DNA of 64,000 nt from an uncultured Oscillospiraceae bacterium (GTDB lineage: Bacteria > Bacillota > Clostridia > Oscillospirales > Oscillospiraceae): contig CALXDJ010000005.1 of assembly GCA_944387035.1 (NCBI GenBank), positions 38,820 through 102,819 of the forward strand. Direction: 5' to 3'. Every line of letters starts with the position of its first letter. Position 1 is the stretch's first letter. This document shows, in pieces, positions 48,869 through 57,495 of the stretch. The position numbers were made by a program, and so were the translations under genes. The notes beneath the pieces are model-generated. The model ran no database searches and was not told the DNA's origin. It worked only from the letters and a program-made list of their open reading frames with translations.

Positions 48869-49813
48869 TCACATCAAGGACAAACTGCGCAGCAGATAGA
48901 TCCAGAACGTAAAGGTGAAGGCGCTGAGCACCGTGGTCAGCATCACGGTGCCGGAGCTGAGGGTTCCGTCGTGGCCCATGCTGCGGGCCATGCTGAAGCA
49001 GCTGACTGTGGTGGGCGAAGAGAGCATAATCAAAATGACTGCCAGCACCTCTCCCCGGTAGCCCAGAGCCGCCGCCAGGGGCAAAAACAGCGCCGCAAAG
49101 ATCACCAGCTTGAAGGCCGTGCACACCGCCGTGGGCCGCCAGCAGCCCATGACCTTTTTCATGTCGATGGACGCACCCAGAGCCAGCAGTCCCAGAGGCG
49201 TGGCCGTCACCGACAAGCTCTCCACCGCTCTTTGCATAATGACCGGCTGGGGGATCTGCAGCAAGGACCAGAGAAGGCCCGCGGCAATGCCCAGAATGAT
49301 GGGATTGGTCACAATGCCCCGGAGGGTCTTGCCGATGGTCTTGCGGTCTAAGTGTCCGCCGGGGACCATCAAGGTTAACAACGCCACAGCCGCCACATTG
49401 TACAGCGGCACCGCGCCGATGAGCACCAGGGCCAGGGGACCGTTGCCGCCGTAGAGATTCTGCATCAGGGCCGAGCCCAGCAGGGCCTGGCTGCCCCGGT
49501 AGCCCGCCTGGACAAATTCCGCCTGGATGGACCGGTCCCGCAGCAGATAGGAAAGCGCCAGCAGCAGCAAAATGGACGCCAGCGTCACCAAAAAGCAGAA
49601 CAGCACCACCCCGCCGTCCCAGATGGTGTGGAAATCCGAGGTGGAGAGGTTTTCAAACAGCTGAACCGGCAGAGCCGCCTTGAACACGAACGCATTGAGG
49701 TAATCGGCAAAGCGCTGGTCCATCATGCGGGTCCTGCGGCGCAGCAGGTAGCCCAATACCATGATCAAAAACACCGGTACCGTGGCGTTGAGACTGTATT
49801 GCAGATTTTCCAC
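48869..49813 (-). CDS. AEC family transporter (auxin efflux carrier-like)
   Basis: The 314-residue membrane protein has about ten hydrophobic segments in two halves. Features such as VFLIMVLGYLLRRR near the start, NPIILGIAAGLLWSLL in the middle and LSSPTTVSCFSMA near the end are typical of AEC transporters, which export organic acids such as malate. The in-frame ATG at 49819 touches AGGAGG directly, leaving no spacing, so the GTG at 49813, six bases from that site, is the better start. It is a single gene downstream of glyS on the same strand. Confidence 0.87.
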   Translation of the reverse strand: MENLQYSLNATVPVFLIMVLGYLLRRRTRMMDQRFADYLNAFVFKAALPVQLFENLSTSDFHTIWDGGVVLFCFLVTLASILLLLALSYLLRDRSIQAEFVQAGYRGSQALLGSALMQNLYGGNGPLALVLIGAVPLYNVAAVALLTLMVPGGHLDRKTIGKTLRGIVTNPIILGIAAGLLWSLLQIPQPVIMQRAVESLSVTATPLGLLALGASIDMKKVMGCWRPTAVCTAFKLVIFAALFLPLAAALGYRGEVLAVILIMLSSPTTVSCFSMARSMGHDGTLSSGTVMLTTVLSAFTFTFWIYLLRSLSLM

Positions 49814-49835
49814 ACTCATCCTCCTTTTGTGGAAT

Positions 49836-49861
49836 GGGCCGTCCCCGACTGGGGACGGCCC
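49836..49861 (-). terminator. Hairpin after glyS
   Basis: GGGCCGTCCCC and its exact complement flank GACT. There is no clear T run on the minus strand, so termination may be partial and the AEC gene could be read from the glyS promoter. Confidence 0.55.
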
Positions 49862-49908
49862 AAAGGGTCGCATGGTTACCCGGTCAAAGCCGCCTGGGCT
49901 CCGGCCGA

Positions 49909-51330
49909 TTAGTAGGCCAGCTTCTCCCGCAGGTAGTTCTTCAGCTCTGCGATGGGCAGGCGCACCTGCTCCATGGTGTCGCGGTCCCGGATGGTGACGC
50001 AGTTGTCGCCTTCCTTCTCGGCGTCGCCCACGGTGTCGAAGTCCACCGTCACGCAGTACGGCGTGCCGATTTCGTCCTCACGGCGATAGCGCTTGCCGAT
50101 GGAACCGGTGTCGTCAAAGTCCACCATCCACTCCTTGGACAGCTCTGCCTGGATCTCCCGGGCCTTGTCGGAGAGCTTCTTGGACAGGGGCAGCACAGCC
50201 ACCTTGAAGGGGGCCAGAGCGGGATGGAAGTGCATGACCACACGCACATCGTTCTTCTCCGCGTCCACGACTTCCTCGTCATAGGCCTCAATGAGGAAGG
50301 CCAGCGTCACGCGGTCGGCGCCCAGAGAGGGCTCCACCACGTAGGGGATATAGCGCTCGTTGGTCTCGGGATCGAAGTAGGTCATATCCTTGCCGGAGGT
50401 GGTCTGATGCTGGGTCAGGTCGTAGTCGGTACGGTCCGCCACGCCCCACAGCTCGCCCCAGCCGAAGGGGAACAGGAACTCGAAGTCCGTGGTGCCCTTG
50501 GAGTAGAAGCACAGCTCCTCGGGGCTGTGGTCACGCAGCCGCAGGTGCTCCTCGCTCATGTTCAGGCCCAGCAGCCACTCCTTGCAGAAGGAGCGCCAGT
50601 ACTGGAACCACTCCAGATCCGTGCCGGGCTTGCAGAAGAACTCCAGCTCCATCTGCTCGAACTCCCGGGTGCGGAAGGTGAAGTTGCCGGGAGTGATCTC
50701 ATTGCGGAAGGACTTGCCGATCTGGCACACACCGAAGGGAAGCTTGCGGCGGGTGGTGCGCTGGACATTCTGGAAGTTGACGAAAATGCCCTGGGCAGTC
50801 TCGGGACGCAGGTACACGGTGTTCTTGGCATCCTCGGTGACGCCCTGGAAGGTCTTGAACATCAGGTTGAACTGCCGGATGTCGGTGAAGTTATGCTTGC
50901 CGCAGGAGGGGCAGGGAATGTTGTGGGACTCGATGAAGTCCTTCATCTCCTCCTGGGAGAAGGCGTCGATGGGCTTGGAGAGCTCCACGCCGTTCTCGGA
51001 GGCCCAATCCTCGATGAGCTTATCGGCCCGGAAGCGCTCCTTGCACTCCTTGCAGTCCATGAGGGGATCAGAGAAGCCGCCCAGATGGCCGCTGGCCACC
51101 CAGGTCTGGGGGTTCATGAGGATGGCGGCGTCCAGACCCACGTTATAGGGGTTCTCCTGGACGAACTTCTTCCACCAGGCCTTCTTGACGTTGTTCTTGA
51201 GCTCCACGCCCAAGGGGCCGTAGTCCCAGGTGTTGGCAAGGCCGCCGTAGATCTCACTGCCTGCGAAGATAAAGCCGCGGCCCTTGCAAAGGGCTACGAT
51301 CTTCTCCATGGTTTTCTGCTGGTTATCCAT
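49909..51330 (-). CDS. glyS: Glycyl-tRNA synthetase (single-chain, alpha2 type)
   Basis: This class II enzyme charges tRNA-Gly. It is the single-chain type (473 residues), not the alpha2-beta2 GlyQ/GlyS type. Landmarks are [36 protein letters not shown], the motif 2 region [20 protein letters not shown], and [16 protein letters not shown] in motif 3, then the anticodon domain. The ATG at 51330 follows AAAAAGGAGAATC. A Gly T-box leader precedes it. Some annotations use glyQS for this form. Confidence 0.96.
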   Translation of the reverse strand: MDNQQKTMEKIVALCKGRGFIFAGSEIYGGLANTWDYGPLGVELKNNVKKAWWKKFVQENPYNVGLDAAILMNPQTWVASGHLGGFSDPLMDCKECKERFRADKLIEDWASENGVELSKPIDAFSQEEMKDFIESHNIPCPSCGKHNFTDIRQFNLMFKTFQGVTEDAKNTVYLRPETAQGIFVNFQNVQRTTRRKLPFGVCQIGKSFRNEITPGNFTFRTREFEQMELEFFCKPGTDLEWFQYWRSFCKEWLLGLNMSEEHLRLRDHSPEELCFYSKGTTDFEFLFPFGWGELWGVADRTDYDLTQHQTTSGKDMTYFDPETNERYIPYVVEPSLGADRVTLAFLIEAYDEEVVDAEKNDVRVVMHFHPALAPFKVAVLPLSKKLSDKAREIQAELSKEWMVDFDDTGSIGKRYRREDEIGTPYCVTVDFDTVGDAEKEGDNCVTIRDRDTMEQVRLPIAELKNYLREKLAY

Positions 51331-51374
51331 GTCCGATTCTCCTTTTTCACACAAAAAATTTTGACAGGACAAAA

Positions 51375-51408
51375 TAAAAACGCCCCGAGCCGAAACCGGC
51401 TCAGGGCG
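51375..51408 (-). terminator. T-box terminator before glyS
   Basis: CGCCCTGAGCCG and CGGCTCGGGGCG pair around a short loop on the minus strand (51408-51381), followed by a T run. Confidence 0.85.
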
Positions 51409-51620
51409 AACTTTACAAAAAGTCCGTGGTTCCACCTGAATTTCCCCATGGGGGACACTCTGCCCGGTAACGGCGGGGACCGGCGGGGCATTTCCGCTCC
51501 GCGGCTCCAGGGTGCCTTCTCCCCCTTCCCGCCAGGACTTTCACCAGCCGTCCTCTCTCTTTTCCGGGAAATGGAAGGGATACTCCTCCCTGTCACAGCC
51601 TTTGATGGATATCGTGAAGA
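51375..51620 (-). promoter_or_regulatory. T-box riboswitch leader, glycine specifier
   Basis: On the minus strand the T-box core AGGTGGAACCACGGAC (51438-51423) is followed by a terminator. In stem I the sequence GAGAAGGCACCCTGGAG places GGC (51516-51514) at the specifier position, coding for Gly and matching glyS. Uncharged tRNA-Gly should allow readthrough into glyS. Confidence 0.9.
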
Positions 51621-51649
51621 ACTTTATCACGTTTTCACTGCCTTGTCAA
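51621..51649 (-). promoter_or_regulatory. Promoter of the glyS T-box operon
   Basis: On the minus strand TTGACA (51649-51644) and TAAAGT (51626-51621) are 17 bases apart. Confidence 0.85.
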
Positions 51650-51726
51650 GAGAGAGGCCGGGCACTCCCGGTTCAAGAAAAATGTTGATTTTCAGGAAAA
51701 CAAAAATTCTTCATTGAAACAGCAAA

Positions 51727-51758
51727 AGGGGCACGCCTTGCTTGCAAAGCGTGCCCCT
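51727..51758 (-). terminator. Terminator after the small lipoprotein gene
   Basis: AGGGGCACGC and GCGTGCCCCT pair around a 12-base loop; on the minus strand a short T stretch (TTTT) ends the stem. It also insulates the glyS promoter. Confidence 0.7.
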
Positions 51759-51803
51759 CTGTTTCGTTCCTGATCTGAGATCCGAACCCCATGCATCCGC
51801 TTC

Positions 51804-52214
51804 TTATGATCGGCCTGCATCTTCTGTGGCTGCAGGATCGGATGTTTCATCCCTTTCCCCACTGGAAACCCACTGAACATATGCCCATTGTCTCTGCTCG
51901 GTATCTACGGTGTTTTCATCAATCGGCGTGCCGCACTCCTGGTACAGATAAATCGTACTCATATCTTGATCCTGCGGATCGGCATAAATCGCACAGCCTT
52001 CCAATCCTGTATCATTTGCTTCTTGCTGTGTTAAATCCCGGAGATACTGATATTCTTCCGGTAATGCTTCCACCGGCATATTGTGTGCAACATAATCCTG
52101 ATCTCCCAGGGTAATGGTGGGCGGACATCCCCCTTTGCCTTCTTCCAGTGCGCCGCAGCCGGATAAAGACAACACGACTATCAGCGCCAATCCGAATGCT
52201 CTCAACTTTTTCAT
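51804..52214 (-). CDS. Small lipoprotein of unknown function
   Basis: The 136-residue protein starts MKKLRAFGLALIVVLSLSGC, a lipoprotein signal with lipobox LSGC (cysteine 20). The mature part is acidic, with no known motif (ITLGDQDYVAHNMPVEALPE; YLRDLTQQEANDTGLEGCAI). The ATG at 52214 follows AGAGGCGG and a near-consensus promoter lies 60 bases upstream. It is a single gene with its own terminator. The function cannot be told from the sequence. Confidence 0.8.
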   Translation of the reverse strand: MKKLRAFGLALIVVLSLSGCGALEEGKGGCPPTITLGDQDYVAHNMPVEALPEEYQYLRDLTQQEANDTGLEGCAIYADPQDQDMSTIYLYQECGTPIDENTVDTEQRQWAYVQWVSSGERDETSDPAATEDAGRS

Positions 52215-52274
52215 ATGAGCCGCCTCTGATCTGTCGTTGTAATCCGGTTTATAGGGACGAATCCTTTCATTTTG

Positions 52275-52303
52275 ATCATACAATATCCGCCTGCCGTTTG
52301 CAA
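52275..52303 (-). promoter_or_regulatory. Promoter of the small lipoprotein gene
   Basis: On the minus strand TTGCAA (52303-52298) and TATGAT (52280-52275) are 17 bases apart. Confidence 0.8.
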
Positions 52304-52563
52304 GGCCGGACAACTTCTCCCTCTGGTCAGCGGGCTTTTCTCTGCGCTTCATCGAAACTCTGCCCGGCAAACACAGAGAAGCCGCTTCTCCAGAGCTCTG
52401 CGGTTTTCCACAATGAGCCATGCAATTGGGGAATCTCAGCGGGAATTTGAGCCCTTTTTGCAAATTTTTCAGAAAAACGGCCCCAAACCGCGCCGCCTTT
52501 TGCACATTCCTTCCGTTTTTGGGGAAAACCATCCATCTGTATGCCGTTTCTGCCTGCCGCTTG
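52304..52563. other. Intergenic stretch with no feature seen
   Basis: Between the lipoprotein promoter and the jag terminator I find no open frame with a ribosome site, no hairpin with a T tract and no repeat. Confidence 0.5.
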
Positions 52564-52595
52564 AAAAAAGACCGCCGTTTGCAACGGCGGTCTTT
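52564..52595 (-). terminator. Intrinsic terminator after jag
   Basis: AAAGACCGCCGTT (52567-52579) pairs with its exact complement (52583-52595) around TGC; on the minus strand Ts follow. It ends the rpmH-rnpA-yidD-yidC-jag operon. Confidence 0.88.
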
Positions 52596-52606
52596 CATCA
52601 GTGCAA

Positions 52607-53461
52607 TTACTGCTTTTCCCGGTCGTACGCCACGATCACCCGGCGGTTGGGATCCACACCGGTGGAATACGTGGTGACACCCGGCACGTCCTGCAGCGCC
52701 GTGTGAATGACATGGCGCTCGTAGGCGTTCATGGGCTCCAGAGTCACACTGCGGCGGTACTTGACCACCTTTCCGGCCACCTTGCGGGCCAGGTTCTGCA
52801 AGCTCTGCTCCCGCTTTTCCCGGTAACCCTCGGCGTCCAGCTGGACCCGGACCCGGCCGCCGGTACGGTTGACGGCATAGCTGGTCAGCTGCTGGATGGC
52901 GTCCAGGGTCTCGCCCCGGCGGCCGATCAGAGCACCCAGGTTCTCCCCTTCCAGGATCACACGGTAACGGCCCTTCTCCGGCAGGTAGACCTTCACCTGA
53001 GCATTGCTCTCCATCTGCGAGAGCAGTCCGGAGAGGAACGTACGGATGGCCTGGGCCTTCTCGTCGTCCACTTCCTCACCCAGAGAAACCGGCTGGGGCT
53101 GTGCCTTGGACTGCTCCGGAGCGGATTTTTCCTGCACCGGCTTCTCCCGCACAGGCTTGTCCGCCTTCTTTTCCGCTTTGGGTGCGGAGCGCTTTTCCGG
53201 ATTCTTCCGGGGCTCGCTCTTGGCAGCGGGCTGCTCGGTCTTCTCCTGCACCGGTGCGCTTTCCACCGGCGCGGGCTCCTCTTCTTCGGGTCCGTAGCTC
53301 ACCCGGACTTTGGCCGGGCAGCTGCCCAGACCCAAAAAGCCGCTTTTGGCGCGTTCCAGAATCTCAACGGACACATCATCGCGGTCGAGCCCCAGCTGGG
53401 CCAGTGCCTTGCTGATGGCCTCTTCCTCGTTTTTGCCCGTTACATCGATATACTCTCTCAT
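52607..53461 (-). CDS. khpB: Jag/KhpB RNA-binding protein
   Basis: Jag (KhpB, SpoIIIJ-associated protein) binds RNA and influences cell shape and division in Firmicutes. The 284 residues have a Jag N-terminal domain at 1-52 (REYIDVTGKNEEEAISKALA), a long charged Lys/Glu/Pro linker at about 55-128, a KH-type domain containing GENLGALIGRRGETLDAIQQ, and an R3H domain ending YSTGVDPNRRVIVAYD. It lies 13 bases after yidC. The linker is longer than in Bacillus; this is seen directly. Confidence 0.95.
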   Translation of the reverse strand: MREYIDVTGKNEEEAISKALAQLGLDRDDVSVEILERAKSGFLGLGSCPAKVRVSYGPEEEEPAPVESAPVQEKTEQPAAKSEPRKNPEKRSAPKAEKKADKPVREKPVQEKSAPEQSKAQPQPVSLGEEVDDEKAQAIRTFLSGLLSQMESNAQVKVYLPEKGRYRVILEGENLGALIGRRGETLDAIQQLTSYAVNRTGGRVRVQLDAEGYREKREQSLQNLARKVAGKVVKYRRSVTLEPMNAYERHVIHTALQDVPGVTTYSTGVDPNRRVIVAYDREKQ

Positions 53462-53474
53462 AACGGTCCCTCAC

Positions 53475-54644
53475 TCAATTGTCACTGTCATACCGGTCGG
53501 CCTTGTAAGACCGGCCCCGTGCGTAGGGACGATCCCCCACGCGGCCGGCTTCCGTGGTGCTGGTGCCGGCTTTCTTGGCCTTTTGGACCTTGGCTTCCTG
53601 CGCGGCCTTGCGCTTTTCCTTCAGGGACTGCTTCTGCTCCACCTGCTGGCGGCGCTGTTCCTGCTGAACCTTGGCTTCTTCCATCCGGCGCTGGCGGTCC
53701 GCCTGACGGGCGGCATACCGGGCGTCTTCCTCTTCCTGAAGCTTCTTGGTGAAGAACTTGCCCAGAATCACTTCCTGGATCAGGGAGAAGACGCTCTGGG
53801 CAATCCAGTAGATACCCAGGGCAGCGGGCATGATGAAGGCGATGTACACGGACACCAGAGGCATCATGTACATCATGCTCCGGGTGGAGCGGGCGGCAGG
53901 ACCCTCCTGCTGGGGCTGCTGCTTCATGGTGATGAAGGAGAGGGCAAACTGGGCAAGGCCGGCCAGAATGGGAATGAGAATCAGGCCGATGCAGGCCCAC
54001 TCCAGGTGGAAGTTGGTAAATCCGGTGCTGGGGTTGGACGTGAGGTCCAAGCCCAGGAAGTTGTAGTTCATGTTGATCCACCCGTCGATGCTGCTGCCGT
54101 AGTCGGGCATCTGGGCGGTGATCTCCTTGACCAGGTTGATCTGGCCGTAGGGCTGCAGCTGGGGCAGGCCATCCTTGAGCACCATGGCGCCGTCCTCGGC
54201 AACCTTGACGATGTTGCCCATGGCCACGCCGGCATCCTCCAGGTGGTTGATGATGCTGTACATCGTCTCCTCGGAGAGCATCATGAAGTGGGTGATGGGC
54301 TGACGGATGATGGAGTACAGCGCGATCAGAATGGGCAGGGGCAAAAAGCTCCACAGACAGCCGCTCATGGGGCTCACGCCCTCCTCGGCATAGAGCTTCT
54401 GCATCTCCTCGCTCATTTTCGCCTGGTTGTTGGCGTACTTCTTCTGAATCTCCTGCATCCGGCCGGACATCCGGTTCATGCGCATCATGCTCTTCTTGGA
54501 TTTCATCTGCAGAGGCAGCAAGATGAGCTTGAGCACCAGGGTGAAGAGGATGATGGCCACGCCGTAAGAGCCGGTGAGCTCATAGAACACGCGGACCAGC
54601 CAGGCAAAGGGGATACAGATGACGTATCCGATGCTAGAAAACAT
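53475..54644 (-). CDS. yidC: Membrane protein insertase YidC
   Basis: YidC inserts and folds membrane proteins. The 389 residues start MFSSIGYVICIPFAWLVRVF, with no lipobox, unlike Bacillus SpoIIIJ. The conserved membrane core includes GVAIILFTLVLKLILLPLQM and SGCLWSFLPLPILIALYSII. A loop of about 80 residues lies between segments (from about 140), and a long basic, Gln/Lys-rich tail (from about 285) could contact the ribosome. The ATG follows GGAGG. It sits between yidD and jag in the standard operon. Confidence 0.95.
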   Translation of the reverse strand: MFSSIGYVICIPFAWLVRVFYELTGSYGVAIILFTLVLKLILLPLQMKSKKSMMRMNRMSGRMQEIQKKYANNQAKMSEEMQKLYAEEGVSPMSGCLWSFLPLPILIALYSIIRQPITHFMMLSEETMYSIINHLEDAGVAMGNIVKVAEDGAMVLKDGLPQLQPYGQINLVKEITAQMPDYGSSIDGWINMNYNFLGLDLTSNPSTGFTNFHLEWACIGLILIPILAGLAQFALSFITMKQQPQQEGPAARSTRSMMYMMPLVSVYIAFIMPAALGIYWIAQSVFSLIQEVILGKFFTKKLQEEEDARYAARQADRQRRMEEAKVQQEQRRQQVEQKQSLKEKRKAAQEAKVQKAKKAGTSTTEAGRVGDRPYARGRSYKADRYDSDN

Positions 54645-54721
54645 AAGGCGTATCCTCCAAATCGTGATACAAATCGTGATGAGCGGGACGGCCTCCGCAG
54701 CAGCGGAGCCATCTCCCAGGG

Positions 54722-54931
54722 TCAGGGCACCGGATCATATCCTCCCTTGTGAAACGGGTTGCAGCGCAGAATGCGCCGGAAGGCCAAATACCCGCCCTTC
54801 AGGGCGCCGTACTTTTCAATCGCCTCCAGAGCATACTGGGAACAGGTGGGCGTATAATTGCAGCAGGGCGGCCGGTAAGGAGAAATGGCCCGGCGGTAAA
54901 ATTTCACCAGAGCAATTAAAATCCGCTTCAT
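54722..54931 (-). CDS. yidD: Membrane protein insertion efficiency factor YidD
   Basis: The 69-residue protein has the family core [40 protein letters not shown] and [17 protein letters not shown]. YidD assists YidC-dependent insertion. The ATG at 54931 follows CTGGAGGAGC and overlaps the rnpA stop by four bases; an in-frame ATG at 54964 lies inside rnpA and lacks a site. Confidence 0.95.
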   Translation of the reverse strand: MKRILIALVKFYRRAISPYRPPCCNYTPTCSQYALEAIEKYGALKGGYLAFRRILRCNPFHKGGYDPVP

Positions 54932-55272
54932 GTGCGCTCCTCCAGCAAGTCCAGCTTCCGGCACAGCCGCAAAAACGTGTCGTTGAGTTCTTTCCAGGCC
55001 ACGGTTCCCGTCCGGCCCCGGGCCACCAGAATGATATCATATCCCTGGCGCAGCCGGTGGGCGTTGAGACGGTATACCTCCCGCAGCCGGCGCCGGGCGC
55101 GGTTGCGCACCACGGCATGGCCCAGCTTCACCGAGGCCGTCAGCCCCAGGCGGTTGTGGTCCAGCTTGTTTTTCCGGCAGTATACCACCATACTGCCTCC
55201 CACCGCCGAGGCACCCTTCTGGTACATCCGGCGGAAGGCATGGTTGTCCTTCAGCGTGATCGCTTTTTTCAT
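54928..55272 (-). CDS. rnpA: Ribonuclease P protein component
   Basis: RnpA binds RNase P RNA and helps 5' processing of tRNAs. The 114 residues have the family RNR-type motif [14 protein letters not shown] and start [20 protein letters not shown]. The ATG at 55272 follows GGGGATGAG; the in-frame ATG at 55320 lacks a site. It lies between rpmH and yidD, as in nearly all bacteria. Confidence 0.96.
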   Translation of the reverse strand: MKKAITLKDNHAFRRMYQKGASAVGGSMVVYCRKNKLDHNRLGLTASVKLGHAVVRNRARRRLREVYRLNAHRLRQGYDIILVARGRTGTVAWKELNDTFLRLCRKLDLLEERT

Positions 55273-55404
55273 ACGCTCATCCCCTGTCCGCGGAGGCACC
55301 GGCGCACCCGATCCATACACGATTCATAGGGACGGAGGAATCCTAGAATTCCCGCCGTCCCTGAAGGCGTCTTATCCAGTGTCTCCCGCACGTTCCGTTT
55401 TCGC

Positions 55405-55545
55405 TTAGTAGGACAGACGGGCGCGGCCCTTTGCGCGACGGCGGGCCAGAACCTTGCGGCCGTTGGCGGTCGCCATTCTCTTGCGGAACCCGTGAACCTT
55501 CTGGCCGTGCAGCTTCTTGGGCTGATAGGTACGTTTCGTTGCCAT
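55405..55545 (-). CDS. rpmH: 50S ribosomal protein L34
   Basis: The 46-residue protein starts [20 protein letters not shown] and ends KGRARLSY, the highly conserved L34 sequence. The ATG at 55545 follows AGGAGGTGTCTC. It is the first gene of the rpmH-rnpA-yidD-yidC-jag operon and runs away from dnaA, the classic origin arrangement. Confidence 0.97.
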   Translation of the reverse strand: MATKRTYQPKKLHGQKVHGFRKRMATANGRKVLARRRAKGRARLSY

Positions 55546-55659
55546 CCTGAGACACCTCCTAACAGTATTCCGGCCGCCTTGCGGCGGCGCTTACTCGACA
55601 CCTCTGCTTGCGCAAAGGCGCAGTAAACTTACATCAGGCGCCATTCGGCGCGTAGAACA

Positions 55660-55688
55660 AGTATACAGACTTTTTCAAAACGTGTCAA
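55660..55688 (-). promoter_or_regulatory. Promoter of the rpmH operon
   Basis: On the minus strand TTGACA (55688-55683) and TATACT (55665-55660) are 17 bases apart. A 115-base leader follows. Confidence 0.9.
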
Positions 55689-55833
55689 GAATAACTTGAA
55701 AATTCCTGAAAAACCGTGCTTTTTTTCATTTCCGGGACGCTTTTTTCTAAATCTGGTGGCTTCCGGACCGCCGGACGCAAGATGTGGCACCGCCCGGCGG
55801 TATTTTTTTCAACGCTTATTATTAGAATAAGTA

Positions 55834-55862
55834 TTGCCAGATTCTCGTCTTTTTGTTATAAT
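55834..55862 (+). promoter_or_regulatory. Promoter of dnaA
   Basis: TTGCCA (55834-55839) and TATAAT (55857-55862) are 17 bases apart. An AT-rich stretch precedes it (about 55805-55833). The gap from rpmH to dnaA holds these two divergent promoters and no gene. Confidence 0.85.
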
Positions 55863-55910
55863 GCTATCGTGTAATTTTGTCCATTTTCAACTAGAGAGAG
55901 GTGTTTTCTT

Positions 55911-57233
55911 TTGAATTCCGTCGCTGACGTGTGGGATAACGTGCTCGCTCAGCTCAAGCGGGACCTTTCGGAAACCACCATCGCCACCTGGTTCGATGAA
56001 CTCAAGGCGGTGGATATCCGGGGGAACACATTTGTCCTGCACTGCGCCAACGATTTCAAGCGCGGCTATATTGAGACCCTGTTTTTGAAAAACATCAAAG
56101 CCGCCCTCCATGACATCTTCTCCATGGAGTTTGAGGTCTCCATTCTGGATGACGCGGGTCTTGCTGCTCTGAGCGGCGGCGAACCGAAAAAACAGAGTGA
56201 CCGCTTTACATCCGACGAGTTCACCTTCGAGACGTTCGTGGTGGGCCCGTCCAACAAGCTGGCCTACGCCGCGTCCGTGGCAGTGGCAGAGCATCCCGCC
56301 CAGAACTACAATCCCCTTTTGATCTACGGGGATTCCGGTCTGGGCAAAACCCATTTAATCTACGCCATCGCCAATGTCATCCGGAAAAATGATCCCAGAT
56401 CCAAGATCGCTTACGTCAAGGGCGACGATCTGACCAATGAGCTGGTGGCCGCCATTCAGGCCGGTCCCAACAAGACCGCCGAGATGCGGGAAAAATACCG
56501 CCAGGCCGACCTGCTGCTGGTGGACGACGTGCAGTTCATCGCCGGCAAAAAGCAGACCCAGGAGGAGTTTTTCCATACCTTCAATAACCTGTATGAATCC
56601 GGCCGGCAGATTGTTCTGACCTCCGACCGCCCCCCCTCCGAGATGACCCAGCTGGAAGACCGGCTGCGCACCCGGTTCGAGTGGGGCCTTCTGGTGGACG
56701 TGGCGCCGCCGGATTTTGAGACGCGCCTTGCCATCATCAAAAACAAGGCCGCCCTGCTGGGATTGGATCTGCCGGACAAGGTCTCCGTCTACATCGCCCA
56801 GAACGTCACCTCCAACGTCCGGCAGCTGGAGGGCACCATCAACAAAATCATGGCATTAAAGGACCTGCTGGGCAACGACACCGATGAGGAAACCGTCTCC
56901 CGCGCCATTCAGGACATGCTCCGGCGCAACAACGAGTACGTCCCCACCCCGGAGGCCATTTTGGACTACATCAGCAAGTACTATAATGTCGAGCAGTCCG
57001 TCATCCGGGGCCAGCAGAGAATCCGGGACGCCGTGCAGGCCCGCCAGATCGCCATTTACCTCATCCGCAGCATGACCAACCTGTCTCTGGACGATATCGG
57101 CAAGGAATTTGACAACCGGGACCACTCCACCGTGCTCTATTCCATCCAGCAGGTGGAGAAGAAAATGAAAAAGGACGCCGCGTTTGCCGAGACGGTCAAG
57201 GAAATCAAGACCAATATCAACGCCAAACGGTAA
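55911..57233 (+). CDS. dnaA: Chromosomal replication initiator protein DnaA
   Basis: DnaA binds origin boxes and opens the DNA. The 440 residues have domain I, a short linker domain II, the AAA+ domain with Walker A GDSGLGKT at 140-147 and Walker B LLLVDDVQF at 201-209, and domain IV with the DNA-binding signature DNRDHSTVLYSI near the end. The start is TTG at 55911, seven bases after GAGAGAGGTG; it gives the standard N-terminus SVADVWDNVLAQLK. Confidence 0.98.
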   Translation: MNSVADVWDNVLAQLKRDLSETTIATWFDELKAVDIRGNTFVLHCANDFKRGYIETLFLKNIKAALHDIFSMEFEVSILDDAGLAALSGGEPKKQSDRFTSDEFTFETFVVGPSNKLAYAASVAVAEHPAQNYNPLLIYGDSGLGKTHLIYAIANVIRKNDPRSKIAYVKGDDLTNELVAAIQAGPNKTAEMREKYRQADLLLVDDVQFIAGKKQTQEEFFHTFNNLYESGRQIVLTSDRPPSEMTQLEDRLRTRFEWGLLVDVAPPDFETRLAIIKNKAALLGLDLPDKVSVYIAQNVTSNVRQLEGTINKIMALKDLLGNDTDEETVSRAIQDMLRRNNEYVPTPEAILDYISKYYNVEQSVIRGQQRIRDAVQARQIAIYLIRSMTNLSLDDIGKEFDNRDHSTVLYSIQQVEKKMKKDAAFAETVKEIKTNINAKR

Positions 57234-57241
57234 GGCATTGC

Positions 57242-57397
57242 TCTGTCCACAAATTCCACATCCCGCGTGGAAAAGGAAAACTCTGCTGTGGAAAAGCATT
57301 CCTTCGTCATTTCCCGTGGAAAACCCGTACAAATCGTCCACACCCCCTGTGGAGCGGCAAAGAATTGGAACTTGGGACTTTTTCCCCATTTTCCACA
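57242..57397. other. Probable replication origin (DnaA-box cluster)
   Basis: Between dnaA and dnaN about nine DnaA-box-like words occur: TGTCCACAA (57244), ATTCCACAT (57253), CGTGGAAAA (57266 and 57315), TGTGGAAAA (57287), TCGTCCACA (57334), TGTGGAGCG (57349) and TTTTCCACA (57389). Most fit a TTTTCCACR form more than the classic TTATCCACA. An AT-rich run follows at about 57420-57450, which could serve as the unwinding element. Together with the gene order this supports oriC here; the exact boxes need footprinting. Confidence 0.75.
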
Positions 57398-57495
57398 GTT
57401 TTTCCCCCTATGACTGCTCATGCTAAAAAAAGTTTATTCTTTTCTTTTTTACAAGACACGACCCAACCTGACTGATAGAGAGGAAGCCTACGCTT

